Assembly (NCBI RefSeq): GCF_902706095.1
Contig: NZ_CACSJP010000016.1
Span: 1-64,000 of the forward strand
Length of the DNA stretch: 64,000 bases
Reading direction: 5' to 3'
Source: Rhizobium sp. 18065
GTDB taxonomy: Bacteria > Pseudomonadota > Alphaproteobacteria > Rhizobiales > Rhizobiaceae
Below the pieces are notes generated by a model that saw nothing but the letters and a program-made list of their open reading frames with translations, ran no database searches and had not been told where the DNA came from. Position numbers and translations under genes: made by a program. Of the stretch, positions 26,355-34,717 are shown in pieces; position 1 is the stretch's first letter; the number at the start of each line of letters is the position of its first letter.

Positions 26355-28385
26355 TTACTCGCGGCTTCTGCGGCGTCTGCGACCGCCACCTTCGCCATCG
26401 CCGTCCGACGGGACCTTGCGCTCCGGCAACGTGACCACGGCCGAGAGCTTGGGGAAGGGATCGACCTTGTTGGGCAGGGCCATGGCGTCGATGAACAGCT
26501 GCTGGAAATGCGGCTCGAGTGCGGTTTCGATCTTTTCGATCCGGGTGACGGTTTCCTCGATCTCGCGGCGATGGCCACGGTTGAGAAGCGCCATTAGCGC
26601 GCCGGTGCCGGCGGCGTTGCCGACGGCTTTGACTTCGGCGAGGTCGCAATCGGGGATCAGGCCAAGGACCATGGCGTATTTCGGGTCGATGAACGAGCCG
26701 AAGGCGCCGGCGAATCGGATGGTGTCGACGGTCTGGATTTCCAGCTTTTCCATCAGCAGCTTGATGCCGGCGTAAAGCGCTGCCTTGGCGAGCTGGATGG
26801 CGCGCACGTCGTTCTGCGTCACCGTGATCTTCTGCGCACCCTCATGCAGCAGATAGGAGAATGTGCGGCCGTTGGCGAGGATGCGCGGGCTTTTCTCGGC
26901 CATCGAGCCATCGACGACGCCATCGGCGGAAATGACGCCGGACAGGTACATTTCGGCGACGACCTCGATGATCGCCGAGCCGCAGATGCCGGTGATGCCG
27001 GTCTTTTCCGCCGCCTCAGTGAAGCCGTCCTCGTCCGACCATTGTTCGACGCCGATGACCTTGAAACGTGGCTCCAGCGTCGTCGCATCGATGCGCACGC
27101 GCTCGATGGCGCCGGGGGCGGCGCGCTGGCCGCAGGAGATTTCCGCACCTTCGAAGGCCGGGCCGGTCGGCGAGGACGCGGCAACGGTGCGCTCGCGGTT
27201 ACCAAGGACGATTTCGGCATTGGTGCCGACATCGACCATCAGCATCATCTTGTCCTGACGGTGTGGACCTTCGGCAAGCGTGGCACCGGCAGCGTCGGCA
27301 CCGACATGGCCGGCGATGCAGGGCAGCAGATAGGTGCGGGCGCCGGGATTGAGGCCCAGTTCGATGTCGTCGGCCGGGCAGGTAACCGCGCCGGAGACGG
27401 CGAGCGCAAAGGGCGCCTGGCCGAGCTCGGTCGGGTCGATGCCGAGAAACAGGTGATGCATGATCGGATTGGCGACAAAGACGCTATCGAGAATGTCGCT
27501 GCGGGCGATGCCACCTTCGCTGCAGACCCGGTCGACGAGATCTGAGACCGCCTGGCGCACAGCCTTTGTCATCGCTTCACGGCCGTCCGGGTTCATCATC
27601 ACATACGAGACGCGGCTCATCAGGTCTTCGCCGAAGCGGATCTGCGGATTGGAAGCGCCGGAAGAGGCGACGATGCGGCCGGACAGCAGCGAGACGAGAT
27701 GCATGGCGATCGTCGTCGAGCCGATGTCGCAGGCAATGCCATAGGCTTCGTTGTGCAGGCCGGGCCAGAGGGCGACGATGGTTGGGCGCGAGGTCGGGCT
27801 GTCGCGGTGGATGGCGGCCGTCACCGTCCAGTTGCCCTTGCGCAGGATCTTCTGGATCTCCGGATAGAGATAGGGCTCGACCTGCAGGTCGGTGTAGCCC
27901 CAGTCATTTTCCAGCATGACCTTCATCCGGTCGAGATCGCCCAGCGGCTTGTGCATGTCGGGCTCGTCGACCTCGACATAGCAGAGATGCACGGCCGGAT
28001 TACGCTCGATCACCCGGTCGCTGGCGGCCTTGCGCACGACCTGGGCATTGACCACGGCATCCTGCGGCACATCGACGACAAGATCGCCCTGGATGGTGGC
28101 GGAACAGGAAAGGCGCCGACCTTCCGGCAGCGTGCGCACTTCGCCATAGCGCTTTTCCTTCGGTCCGACCGGGGAAATGTGATCATTGGACGAGGTGATG
28201 CCATGCTTGGCGAAATGGCCTTCCTGGACCTCGATCTGGCAACGCCCGCAGGTGGCACGGCCACCGCAGACGCTCTCGACATAGACACCGAGCTGGCGCG
28301 CGGCATCAAGTACCGGCGTGCCGACGGCAAAACGACCGCGCTTGCCGGACGGCATGAAGAGGACGAGGGGGTCAATTTCGGTCAT
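26355..28385 (-). CDS. RamA-like corrinoid-activating ferredoxin/ASKHA protein, 676 aa
   Basis: An N-terminal 2Fe-2S ferredoxin domain (C40, C46 and C49 in CGGRATCGRC, plus Cys in RLSCSA) is followed by a long DUF4445/ASKHA-type ATPase region (YGIACDIGSTTIAMHLV, MLMVDVGTNAEIVLG, FAGAFGSFIDP). This is the reductive activase of cobalamin-dependent methyltransferases: ATP-driven one-electron reduction of inactive Co(II) corrinoid to Co(I). The C-terminus is Arg/Gly-rich (GGGRRRRRSRE). The ATG at 28385 has AGGAATTG; 11 further upstream codons lack a site. It is last in an apparent operon with the methyl-THF methyltransferase and MetF-like genes, with a palindromic repeat in the gap before it. Confidence 0.9.
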   Translation of the reverse strand: MTEIDPLVLFMPSGKRGRFAVGTPVLDAARQLGVYVESVCGGRATCGRCQIEVQEGHFAKHGITSSNDHISPVGPKEKRYGEVRTLPEGRRLSCSATIQGDLVVDVPQDAVVNAQVVRKAASDRVIERNPAVHLCYVEVDEPDMHKPLGDLDRMKVMLENDWGYTDLQVEPYLYPEIQKILRKGNWTVTAAIHRDSPTSRPTIVALWPGLHNEAYGIACDIGSTTIAMHLVSLLSGRIVASSGASNPQIRFGEDLMSRVSYVMMNPDGREAMTKAVRQAVSDLVDRVCSEGGIARSDILDSVFVANPIMHHLFLGIDPTELGQAPFALAVSGAVTCPADDIELGLNPGARTYLLPCIAGHVGADAAGATLAEGPHRQDKMMLMVDVGTNAEIVLGNRERTVAASSPTGPAFEGAEISCGQRAAPGAIERVRIDATTLEPRFKVIGVEQWSDEDGFTEAAEKTGITGICGSAIIEVVAEMYLSGVISADGVVDGSMAEKSPRILANGRTFSYLLHEGAQKITVTQNDVRAIQLAKAALYAGIKLLMEKLEIQTVDTIRFAGAFGSFIDPKYAMVLGLIPDCDLAEVKAVGNAAGTGALMALLNRGHRREIEETVTRIEKIETALEPHFQQLFIDAMALPNKVDPFPKLSAVVTLPERKVPSDGDGEGGGRRRRRSRE

Positions 28386-28465
28386 GAGCAATGCAATTCC
28401 TGAGAGGCTTGGAAGCAAGGGGCGTGCCTAAGCGGTATTTTTGCCGTTGTCGAGTGGACCGCCTT

Positions 28466-28578
28466 GCCCCTCACCCTAACCCTCTCCCCTTAAACGGGGC
28501 GAGGGGATTGGCCGCGGTGCCGATTGTCTCTTCTCCCCGCCTGCGGGGAGAAGGTGCTGGCAGGCGGATGAGGGGGTG
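28466..28578. repeat. RIME-like palindromic intergenic repeat
   Basis: Two hairpin modules. The first pairs CCCTCTCCCC-type sequence with CGGGGCGAGGGG. The second is CTTCTCCCC-GCCTGC-GGGGAGAAG at 28530-28553, followed by GGCAGGCGGATGAGGGGG. This compound is abundant between rhizobial genes. It sits inside the likely operon between the pterin methyltransferase and ramA genes, where it could stabilise the upstream mRNA. Confidence 0.8.
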
Positions 28579-28591
28579 AGCTATAATATAC

Positions 28592-29554
28592 TCACTCCGT
28601 CGCAGCACCCGCACCGACACGGCTGGCACGACCGCCACGACGACCCGAGGAGGCGCCGGGGGGCGATGTGGACGGAGCGGCACCGGCTTCGGACGGCTTG
28701 TGGTCGCGGTAGGTCATGATCCAGTTGCCGCAGTTCGGGTCGGTGCCGTTCAAGACGTTTGCGGCACGCACGGCCTCCATTTCCTGCGGGCGGCAGGGGT
28801 TCATGATGGCGGATGTCATGCCGGCGCCGATGACCATCGGGATAAAGCCGGCATTGATGCCGTGGCGATGCGGCAGGCCGAAGGAGATGTTCGACAGGCC
28901 GCAGGTGGTGTTGACCTTGAGTTCGTTGCGCAGGCGGTAGAGCAGCTGGAAGACCTGGCGGCCGGCATCACCGAGTGCGCCGATCGGCATGACGAGCGGA
29001 TCGACGACGATGTCATGCGGCTTGATGCCGTAGTCCATGGCGCGTTCGACGATCTTCTTGGCGACGGCGAAACGCACGTCCGGATCCATGGAAATGCCGG
29101 TCTCGTCGTTGGAAATGGCAACGACCGGAACATCGTACTTGGCGCAGAGCGGCAGAATGGCTTCGAGCTTTTCTTCCTCGCCGGTCACCGAATTGACCAG
29201 AGGACGGCCTTTGGCGATCTTCAGCGCTGCCTCGATGGCGGCCGTGACGGAACTGTCGATCGACAGCGGCACATCGACGAGGCCCTGGACGATTTCCATG
29301 GTCCTGACCAGAAGGGCCGGTTCGGTCTCGTTGGGATTGACCGAGGTGACGCCGGCATTGACGTCGAGCATGGTGGCGCCGGCGGCGACCTGTTCGAGCG
29401 CGTCCTTGATGACGGTGTCGAAATTGCCCTCGATCATCTCGGCGGCGAGCTTCTTGCGGCCGGTCGGATTGATGCGCTCACCGATGACGCAGAACGGCTG
29501 ATCGAAGCCGATGATGATTTCCCTGGTGGCAGACGCGACGATGGTACGGGTCAT
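28592..29554 (-). CDS. Methyltetrahydrofolate:corrinoid methyltransferase (pterin-binding), 320 aa
   Basis: A TIM-barrel pterin-binding enzyme of the MtvA/MtgA/AcsE group. CVIGERINPTGRKKLAAEM is the diagnostic start, then ATMLDVNAGVTSVNP, PLSIDSSVTAAIEAAL, NSVTGEE, VVAISNDETGISMD and GLSNISFGLPHRHGINAGF. It transfers a methyl between Co-corrinoid and THF. The C-terminal ~35 residues after NWIMTYRDHKPS are a Ser/Gly/Arg tail outside the fold. The ATG at 29554 follows CGGAGATCC; longer frames are unlikely. Between metF and ramA genes on the same strand, so part of the demethylation operon. Confidence 0.92.
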   Translation of the reverse strand: MTRTIVASATREIIIGFDQPFCVIGERINPTGRKKLAAEMIEGNFDTVIKDALEQVAAGATMLDVNAGVTSVNPNETEPALLVRTMEIVQGLVDVPLSIDSSVTAAIEAALKIAKGRPLVNSVTGEEEKLEAILPLCAKYDVPVVAISNDETGISMDPDVRFAVAKKIVERAMDYGIKPHDIVVDPLVMPIGALGDAGRQVFQLLYRLRNELKVNTTCGLSNISFGLPHRHGINAGFIPMVIGAGMTSAIMNPCRPQEMEAVRAANVLNGTDPNCGNWIMTYRDHKPSEAGAAPSTSPPGASSGRRGGRASRVGAGAATE

Positions 29555-29652
29555 GTGGATCTCCGGTGTGGCCTCTTGGCACTGTTTGCCAGACGGCCGA
29601 TGGATGCAAGGTGTCTGATGCGGGTGGATGATCTCCGCCCGAATTCTGCTTG

Positions 29653-30747
29653 TCAGTGCGGCAGGTGGGCGGCCTTGTCGACCAGCGCCTGCTGATCCTG
29701 GACGGGCTCCGTGCCGATTTCGTGCAGGCGTTCGGCGACCATGGCATCGCTGTGCCCGGTTTCCCGCTTCCACGGCTGGCGGCCCTTCAGGATACCGGAT
29801 TCATGGACGATCTCGGCGACATATTCCTCCTGGCGGTAAGCCATGACATGCACGCCGGAGACGCCCTCGATCTCCTTCACCTCGTTGATGATGTCGATGC
29901 AGAGCTGCTTGCCTTCCTTCTTCTGATCCTGTGCCCCTTCCAAACGGGCAATGATCGAATCGGGAATATGGATGCCCGGAACATTGGAGCGGATCCACTT
30001 GGCGGTCTTGGCAGAGGCGAGCGGGCCGACGCCGACCAGGATGTAGCAGTTTTCGTGGTGGCCGAGATCGCGGACCTTTTTCATGTAGTCGCGGAACATC
30101 GGCACGTCGAAGCAATACTGGCTCTGGACGAACTGGGCGCCGGCCTCGATCTTCTTGCCGAGCCGGTAGGGACGAAAGTCATAGGGCGGCGCAAACGGGT
30201 TGATGGCGGCGCCGAGGAAGACCTTTGGCGGCGTCGTCAACTTGCGGCCGGAGAGGAATTTCGCCTCGTCGCGCATGGTGCGCACGGTTTCCAAGAGCGA
30301 CATGCAGTCGAGGTCGAAGACCGGTTTGGCGCCCGGCTGGTCGCCGGCCTGCACGCCGTCGCCGGTCAGGCACATGATGTTGGCGACGCCCATGGCGGCA
30401 GCGCCCAGCACGTCGCCCTGGATGGCGATGCGGTTCTTGTCGCGGCAGGCGATCTGCATGATCGGCGCGTAGCCCATGCGGGTCAAAAGCGCGCAGATTC
30501 CGACCGACGACATGTGGCAATTGGCACCGGAGGCGTCGACCGCGTTGATGCCGTCGACCCAACCGTCAAACACCTTGGCGCGCTCATAGACATCCTGCGG
30601 ATCGGCGCTGTCGGGCGGGTTCAGTTCGGCGGTGACGGCAAATTCGCCGCGACGCAGGACGCGTTCGAGACGTCCGAGCGACGAATGGCCGGGCAGCGGA
30701 TCGAGCGGGAGATGCGGGCCGAGCGGGTTTTCATCGATATGGGCCAT
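29653..30747 (-). CDS. Methylenetetrahydrofolate reductase (MetF-like), 364 aa
   Basis: FAD-binding TIM barrel: VTAELNPPDSADPQDVYERA, AVDASGANCHMSSVGICALL, QIACRDKNRIAIQGDVLGAAAMGVANIMCLTGD (the R.RN/DG.A folate/FAD region) and FVQSQYCFD. It interconverts 5-methyl- and 5,10-methylene-THF. This belongs to the divergent MetF branch that pairs with a separate C-terminal partner (next upstream gene, 3-bp gap) and not to the E. coli MetF type. In this context the oxidative direction (methyl to methylene) is plausible; that is inference. Confidence 0.92.
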   Translation of the reverse strand: MAHIDENPLGPHLPLDPLPGHSSLGRLERVLRRGEFAVTAELNPPDSADPQDVYERAKVFDGWVDGINAVDASGANCHMSSVGICALLTRMGYAPIMQIACRDKNRIAIQGDVLGAAAMGVANIMCLTGDGVQAGDQPGAKPVFDLDCMSLLETVRTMRDEAKFLSGRKLTTPPKVFLGAAINPFAPPYDFRPYRLGKKIEAGAQFVQSQYCFDVPMFRDYMKKVRDLGHHENCYILVGVGPLASAKTAKWIRSNVPGIHIPDSIIARLEGAQDQKKEGKQLCIDIINEVKEIEGVSGVHVMAYRQEEYVAEIVHESGILKGRQPWKRETGHSDAMVAERLHEIGTEPVQDQQALVDKAAHLPH

Positions 30748-30750
30748 GGA

Positions 30751-31362
30751 TCAGGCTTCCTTGCCAGCATTTTTCGAGCCAGCGGCGTCGCGCCGGGCCG
30801 CCGCTTCGGCTGTCACCCGCAGCCAGGACGAGGTTTCGCGCAGCGACTGGTTGACCGGTTTCTGCACATTCAGGATTGCATCACCTTTCGCCATGTTGCG
30901 TGAGCCGTTCCACGCCTGGACCCAGACGCAGGGCATGTCGGGTTCGACTTCGCAGTTGCCATTGGCCCGCACACCACCGCAGGGACCATTGCGCAACTGC
31001 TTGGGACAGTTCATCGGGCAGGACATGCCGGTCGACGACAGCGCGCACTGGCCGCACATGCGACAGTCGAACAGCAGGCCCTTGACGTTGCGTTCGACGA
31101 AGGTGATCGGGCGCTCCACGCGGCTATAGCCGATGGCTTTCCACAGCGGATGTAGCAGCAGGAACGTATCCGCAAATCGGTTGTAGAACCATTCGAGGAA
31201 GCGCGAATGGCGCACGGCCCAGAGACGGATGGTGTAGGAGCGGCGGGCGCGACGGTTCGGCGAGACGCCGGCGGGGGTGTAGGCGCCGGTGGCGGCTTTC
31301 TTCGCCGGGGCGGCATTGCCCTTGGCTATGGTGGTCACGGGAGCCGGATTGGCGTCAGCCAT
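30751..31362 (-). CDS. MTHFR C-terminal-domain protein, Cys-rich partner of MetF, 203 aa
   Basis: The Cys cluster CRMCGQCALSS, then MSCPMNCPKQL, then GPCGG is the conserved MTHFR_C motif, likely binding zinc or an Fe-S cluster. The helical segment RFLEWFYNRFADTFLLLHPLWKAIGY precedes it. The N-terminal 55 residues are a low-complexity Ala/Lys linker. Such proteins form a complex with the MetF-like subunit in acetogens and methylotrophs. Start set at ATG 31362 (GGAGGCCG upstream). It overlaps the preceding 'virulence factor' gene by 8 bp and leaves 3 bp to metF, so translation is coupled. Confidence 0.88.
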   Translation of the reverse strand: MADANPAPVTTIAKGNAAPAKKAATGAYTPAGVSPNRRARRSYTIRLWAVRHSRFLEWFYNRFADTFLLLHPLWKAIGYSRVERPITFVERNVKGLLFDCRMCGQCALSSTGMSCPMNCPKQLRNGPCGGVRANGNCEVEPDMPCVWVQAWNGSRNMAKGDAILNVQKPVNQSLRETSSWLRVTAEAAARRDAAGSKNAGKEA

Positions 31363-31657
31363 TGTCGCGGCCTCCGGCATGAACCAGCGCGACGAGGCGG
31401 GCCTTGTCGTATGCGGCTTCGATTTCGGCCGTGGCCTTGTCCGCCTCGGCTTCGAGATCATCGCCGACAGGGATCGGGTCGGCCTTGCGCCATTCGGCGA
31501 GATAGTCGTCGGTTTCGGCCGCGCCGGTGCGCATCGCGCACATGTCGATCGCCTCGGTAAAGCGCAGGGAAAGCTCGCGCTTGGCGGCCTTGCGCCCCTG
31601 CTTGATGATCACCTGGGCCGGAATATCGCGCCAAAATACGATGATCTTGTCTGCCAT
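31355..31657 (-). CDS. 'Virulence factor' domain protein (PF13769-like), 100 aa
   Basis: A short protein beginning MADKIIVFWRDIPAQVIIKQ with FTEAIDMCAMRTGAAETDDYLAEWRK, matching the small 'Virulence_fact' family regularly found beside MetF/MTHFR_C and corrinoid genes; despite the name no role in virulence is shown. The ATG at 31657 (GGGGAG 8 nt upstream) is preferred to an in-frame GTG at 31666. First gene of the MTHFR_C-metF-methyltransferase-ramA operon, so it is likely an accessory of that pathway. Confidence 0.8.
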   Translation of the reverse strand: MADKIIVFWRDIPAQVIIKQGRKAAKRELSLRFTEAIDMCAMRTGAAETDDYLAEWRKADPIPVGDDLEAEADKATAEIEAAYDKARLVALVHAGGRDNG

Positions 31658-31757
31658 GCCACTCACTCCCCTTTATCTCCGCAGAATGCACGGCGTCAGG
31701 GTGCCAGACTGCGCTCTTCACGACGTCGCAGACAGCAAAAAACGACGCAATCGGGAT

Positions 31758-32546
31758 TTACCAGATTCGCCGGGTGATGCCGTGGAATATCCACGACCAG
31801 AGCGTGGGTGGAAAGTGCAAGGCGGACGGGCCCTGCGCAGGGTGAGGCTGCAAGTTTTCGGCCAGCGCATCGGCGACGGCGCGGCAGGTGACGTCGAGCG
31901 CGGCGACCGTCAGGACCAGCGGATAGGTGGAGATGAAATCGCCGGGTGCAGGCGTGGCGCGGACCTGGTAGAGCGTGCCGCCGGTGTCGGTTCCGGCATC
32001 GACGAGATGCACTGTTGCGCCGAAGTTTTCCGCGTCATTGTTGCGCAACGACCAGTAGCCGCCCATCTGGCCACGATAGGCCGGATTGAGGCCAGCATGA
32101 AGGTTCAAGACAGGGCAGGGCATGGCTGCGAGCTGTTGCCGCGACATCAGCCGGGTCGATACGAGCAGGATGACGGCGGGGCGGATCTGCGCGATCAGGG
32201 CGCGGGTCTCCGTGTCGTTGATCGAGGCGACACGATGAACGGGTACGTCCACTGGCATTCTGCCGTCAAGATTGTGGTCCGTCAGTATTTGCGCAATTCG
32301 TTTATTGGCTAAATTCCTCATGAGTCTTGCAGCAACCATGGTGCCGAGCTGGCCGATGGCGGCAAACCAGCCAACACGGCGGGCGCGGCGTCGGGTGATT
32401 TCGGCCTTGCTCTGTGACTGCTCGATGAGCACGCGCACGTCGGCATTGCGGGTGCAAAGCGCCCGGATAACCAAGGTCGGATTGAGCCCGCCGGCGGTCA
32501 TGACCACGACCGGGGCTGCGGCGGGCTTGGTCGCGGTTTCGGTCAC
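31758..32546 (-). CDS. Formyltransferase-fold protein, 262 aa
   Basis: LNLHAGLNPAYRGQMGGYWSL and ATVHLVDAGTDTGGTLYQ are the His-...-Gly and Asp/Thr-Gly motifs of the formyl-transferase (PF00551) fold as in methionyl-tRNA or sugar formyltransferases. The usual H.S/SLLP segment is altered (HAGLNP). The N-terminal VMTAGGLNPTLVIRAL is the nucleotide-like entry to the fold. It probably uses 10-formyl-THF; the acceptor is unknown. Next to one-carbon genes but 100 bp away from the virulence-factor gene on the same strand, so co-transcription is possible. Confidence 0.8.
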   Translation of the reverse strand: MTETATKPAAAPVVVMTAGGLNPTLVIRALCTRNADVRVLIEQSQSKAEITRRRARRVGWFAAIGQLGTMVAARLMRNLANKRIAQILTDHNLDGRMPVDVPVHRVASINDTETRALIAQIRPAVILLVSTRLMSRQQLAAMPCPVLNLHAGLNPAYRGQMGGYWSLRNNDAENFGATVHLVDAGTDTGGTLYQVRATPAPGDFISTYPLVLTVAALDVTCRAVADALAENLQPHPAQGPSALHFPPTLWSWIFHGITRRIW

Positions 32547-32559
32547 GGCCGGCTCCCGA

Positions 32560-33213
32560 TCAGACGACGAGCATCAGCACGGCGCAGGCCGTGTAGACGA
32601 CAAAGCCGGCGACCAGCAGGGAGGCGACACCGAGCAGGCAGCCGAGCGTGACGCCGACGCCATCGCGCTGGGAATGGGTGAAGCCGATGATGGCGAGCGC
32701 TACGGCGGGCGGCCAGTTGCCGAGCGGGATGGGGAGGAAAATCACGACCGCCAGAACCAGCGCGAGAAATCCGATGACACGCTCGGCGGCGCGGCTTTCG
32801 AGGAACCAGAAACGCGGCACGACGAGCTTTTCCGCCTTGCGCAGCCAGGGAACGAGACGATCGACGACGAGCTGGAAGGTGCCTGCCTCGACGCCGTAGT
32901 CACCGATGCGGCGGGGGAAATAGACGCGGCCCTGCGCGGAGGCAAACATCTGCCAGGCGATAAAGACCAGCGGCAGGCCGAGCACGAAAGTGGCGCCCGG
33001 CGGAAGCGGCACGAGATTGGGAAGGGCAAAAACCAGCAGGAAGGCGCCGAAGGAGCGATCCTGCAGGGCAATGGCGATGTCGCGGATTGTCACCTTGCCA
33101 TCGCGGGAGCGGGCGAGCCGCGCCAGAAGGTCGGAGAGGTTTTCGGGATGCGTTGCAACTGCAGCCGTCGTGCCGGCAAAGCCGGTTTTATGCGTGTCCA
33201 CCCTGTCGGTCAT
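32560..33213 (-). CDS. exoD: ExoD family membrane protein, 217 aa
   Basis: Four or so hydrophobic helices. GAFLLVFALPNLVPLPPGATFVLGLPLVFIAWQM and PIPLGNWPPAVALAIIGFTHSQRDGV match the ExoD family, whose founder affects exopolysaccharide synthesis and alkaline tolerance in S. meliloti. Inner membrane. Length is normal. Lies directly upstream of the formyltransferase-like gene (13-bp gap), so probably the same transcript. Confidence 0.87.
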   Translation of the reverse strand: MTDRVDTHKTGFAGTTAAVATHPENLSDLLARLARSRDGKVTIRDIAIALQDRSFGAFLLVFALPNLVPLPPGATFVLGLPLVFIAWQMFASAQGRVYFPRRIGDYGVEAGTFQLVVDRLVPWLRKAEKLVVPRFWFLESRAAERVIGFLALVLAVVIFLPIPLGNWPPAVALAIIGFTHSQRDGVGVTLGCLLGVASLLVAGFVVYTACAVLMLVV

Positions 33214-33431
33214 GATCTCGCTTCATTGTTTTTTGTTGACCTGGGAGACAGGCTGACAGCGATTGCTTGCAGGACAATTAAGGCCGGCCAAGACCGGGCA
33301 TGGGCGCGGACCAATATTGGGTGGATGGTAAAGGCAGGGTTACATTTGCAGCCATACCGAGGTCAGCCTTGATTTTTCCCAAGAGCTTTGTCACCAACTG
33401 GTGGGTGATTTGTTCCATCGGAGAGATGAAA

Positions 33432-33599
33432 ATGTCGGCTTTGACATGTAACGGCTTGATGCGACTGACTGTTCTGGGACTGGCGCTGGTGGCGCTTTCG
33501 GCTTGCGGCAATACGATCCGCGGCGTTGGTCGCGACATGGGCAATGTGGTCGACGCGACGCAGGATGCCGGGCGCAGCGTGGCGAATTCGGTAAACTGA
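33432..33599 (+). CDS. Entericidin-like lipoprotein, 55 aa
   Basis: A signal peptide with lipobox (LALVALSACGNT) is followed by the entericidin motif GNTIRGVGRDMGNVVDAT, 55 aa in all. Entericidin A/B proteins are small outer-membrane-anchored lipoproteins linked to envelope stress or bacteriolysis. An ATG at 33426 is in frame two codons upstream; GGAGAG serves 33432 better. Convergent with the DUF1638 gene and paralogous to the gene at 34306. Confidence 0.85.
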   Translation: MSALTCNGLMRLTVLGLALVALSACGNTIRGVGRDMGNVVDATQDAGRSVANSVN

Positions 33600-33612
33600 G
33601 GAAGCGTGCGAC

Positions 33613-34263
33613 CTAGAGACCTGAGACAACGACCGGTGGCTCTGCGGAGACTGCCGGTCGTGCCGCAAGCGTGAGTTCGCGATCGAGATCGCCATAGCCG
33701 GTGAAGCGGTATTCGTAGTCGAGCTTCAGGTAGTCGGCAGCCCATTTCGCCTTTTCCTGCAAGGTCTTGTCTTCGGTCTGGGCGAGATAGACGATCTTGG
33801 TGTAATTGCCGAACACCATGTCGCGCAGTTCCGGATGGCGGTCGAGCTTCAGCGGTTCGATGACGAAGGCCTCGAACTGGCGGGTGATCAAATCTGTCAG
33901 GTAGAAGGCGGTGAATTCGGTTTCGCATTCGGCGAGGAATTTTTCCGTGCCGGAGAAGAAGGCGTAACAGTGAGGACCGGAAATGCGCTCGATGCCCTCT
34001 TCGGCGCAGATCTTGTCGATCTCGCCCTGGGTGCCGCATTCGGCATAGCCGATGAAGATCTTCTCATGGCCATTGGCGCGGGCTTCAGCGATCTTTTCGC
34101 GAAGCGCCGGCGCTATCTTGCCGGGATAGACGTGCCAGATCGCCGGCAGACATTCCAGGGTCAGATAATCCAGCCGATTCGCCGCCTTTATCGCGAGAAT
34201 TTCCCGGGCGATCGCGCCGCACGCAATCACGTGAACCTTTTCGCTTTTCGCGCGTTGTTCCAT
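33613..34263 (-). CDS. DUF1638 protein associated with corrinoid methyltransferases, 216 aa
   Basis: Family features: VHVIACGAIAREILAIK, then LPAIWHVYPGKIAPALREKI, KIFIGYAECGTQGEIDKIC, HCYAFFSGTEKF, and the C-terminal YLAQTEDKTLQEKAKWAADYLKLDYEYRFTGYGDLDREL. Conserved Cys (ACG, ECGT, HCY) may bind a metal. The DUF1638 gene almost always travels with mttB and mttC homologs, so it is probably an accessory of the corrinoid system (for example Co handling); biochemical role unproven. The ATG at 34263 has GAGGAAC. Confidence 0.85.
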   Translation of the reverse strand: MEQRAKSEKVHVIACGAIAREILAIKAANRLDYLTLECLPAIWHVYPGKIAPALREKIAEARANGHEKIFIGYAECGTQGEIDKICAEEGIERISGPHCYAFFSGTEKFLAECETEFTAFYLTDLITRQFEAFVIEPLKLDRHPELRDMVFGNYTKIVYLAQTEDKTLQEKAKWAADYLKLDYEYRFTGYGDLDRELTLAARPAVSAEPPVVVSGL

Positions 34264-34305
34264 CGCAAATCGTTCCTCGTCGAATTTCAGAAGGATTAAA
34301 CACTC

Positions 34306-34464
34306 ATGATGGCGAAAAAACTGACCACCGGCGCAGCTCTCATTCTCACCGTATTCGCGCTCAGCGCCTGCGGCAACACGATCCGCGGTGTCGGCAAGGA
34401 CGCCGCCAACACGGTGAACGCGACCCAGGCCGCCGGCCAGAGCGTCGAAAGCGCCGCGAACTAA
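34306..34464 (+). CDS. Entericidin-like lipoprotein, second copy, 52 aa
   Basis: A short gene: MMAKKLTTGAALIL... with lipobox (FALSACGNT) and GNTIRGVGKDAANTVNAT, closely matching the gene at 33432. Ribosome site AAGGAT. It sits between DUF1638 (divergent) and a small plus-strand gene. The pair looks like a local duplication now separated by the DUF1638 gene. Confidence 0.85.
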   Translation: MMAKKLTTGAALILTVFALSACGNTIRGVGKDAANTVNATQAAGQSVESAAN

Positions 34465-34533
34465 TTTCTTTGGCGCGGGCGACATACAGGTGTCGCCTGC
34501 GCCCACTAAGCTTTGCCAAGAAGGAGAGGGGCA

Positions 34534-34686
34534 ATGACACTTACATCGGTTGCAAAGGCAAGCGCCATCTACATGCTGGTCGCGGTCCTGTACTCGACTG
34601 GACATGTGGCGATGAATTCGATGTCCGGTGCAGACCGTCCGGACCACGGCGTCCAGATGTCGCTTTTGACCGATGCCGGCCATTAA
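34534..34686 (+). CDS. Small hypothetical protein with one hydrophobic segment, 50 aa
   Basis: A start (ATG 34534) with a strong AGGAGAGGGG ribosome site. The product has a hydrophobic N-terminal helix (ASAIYMLVAVLYS) and a short polar tail ending TDAGH, so it is either membrane-anchored or secreted. No family recognised. It follows the entericidin gene by 70 bp on the same strand, and a hairpin covers its stop codon. Confidence 0.6.
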   Translation: MTLTSVAKASAIYMLVAVLYSTGHVAMNSMSGADRPDHGVQMSLLTDAGH

Positions 34687-34696
34687 TGCCGGCATC
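34672..34696. terminator. Hairpin between convergent genes (weak bidirectional terminator)
   Basis: Perfect 9-bp stem GATGCCGGC / GCCGGCATC with a 7-nt loop spanning the stop codon of the 50-aa gene. It lies just past the corrinoid-protein stop on the other strand. There is no long U tract, so termination strength is uncertain. Confidence 0.5.
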
Positions 34697-34717
34697 GCCT
34701 TGTGGTAAAGTTTCGGC

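Noticed and set aside
29650..30903. 417-codon open frame opposite the MetF-like gene
   Set aside because: Shadow frame; no motif and no ribosome site. The minus-strand MetF signature is clear.
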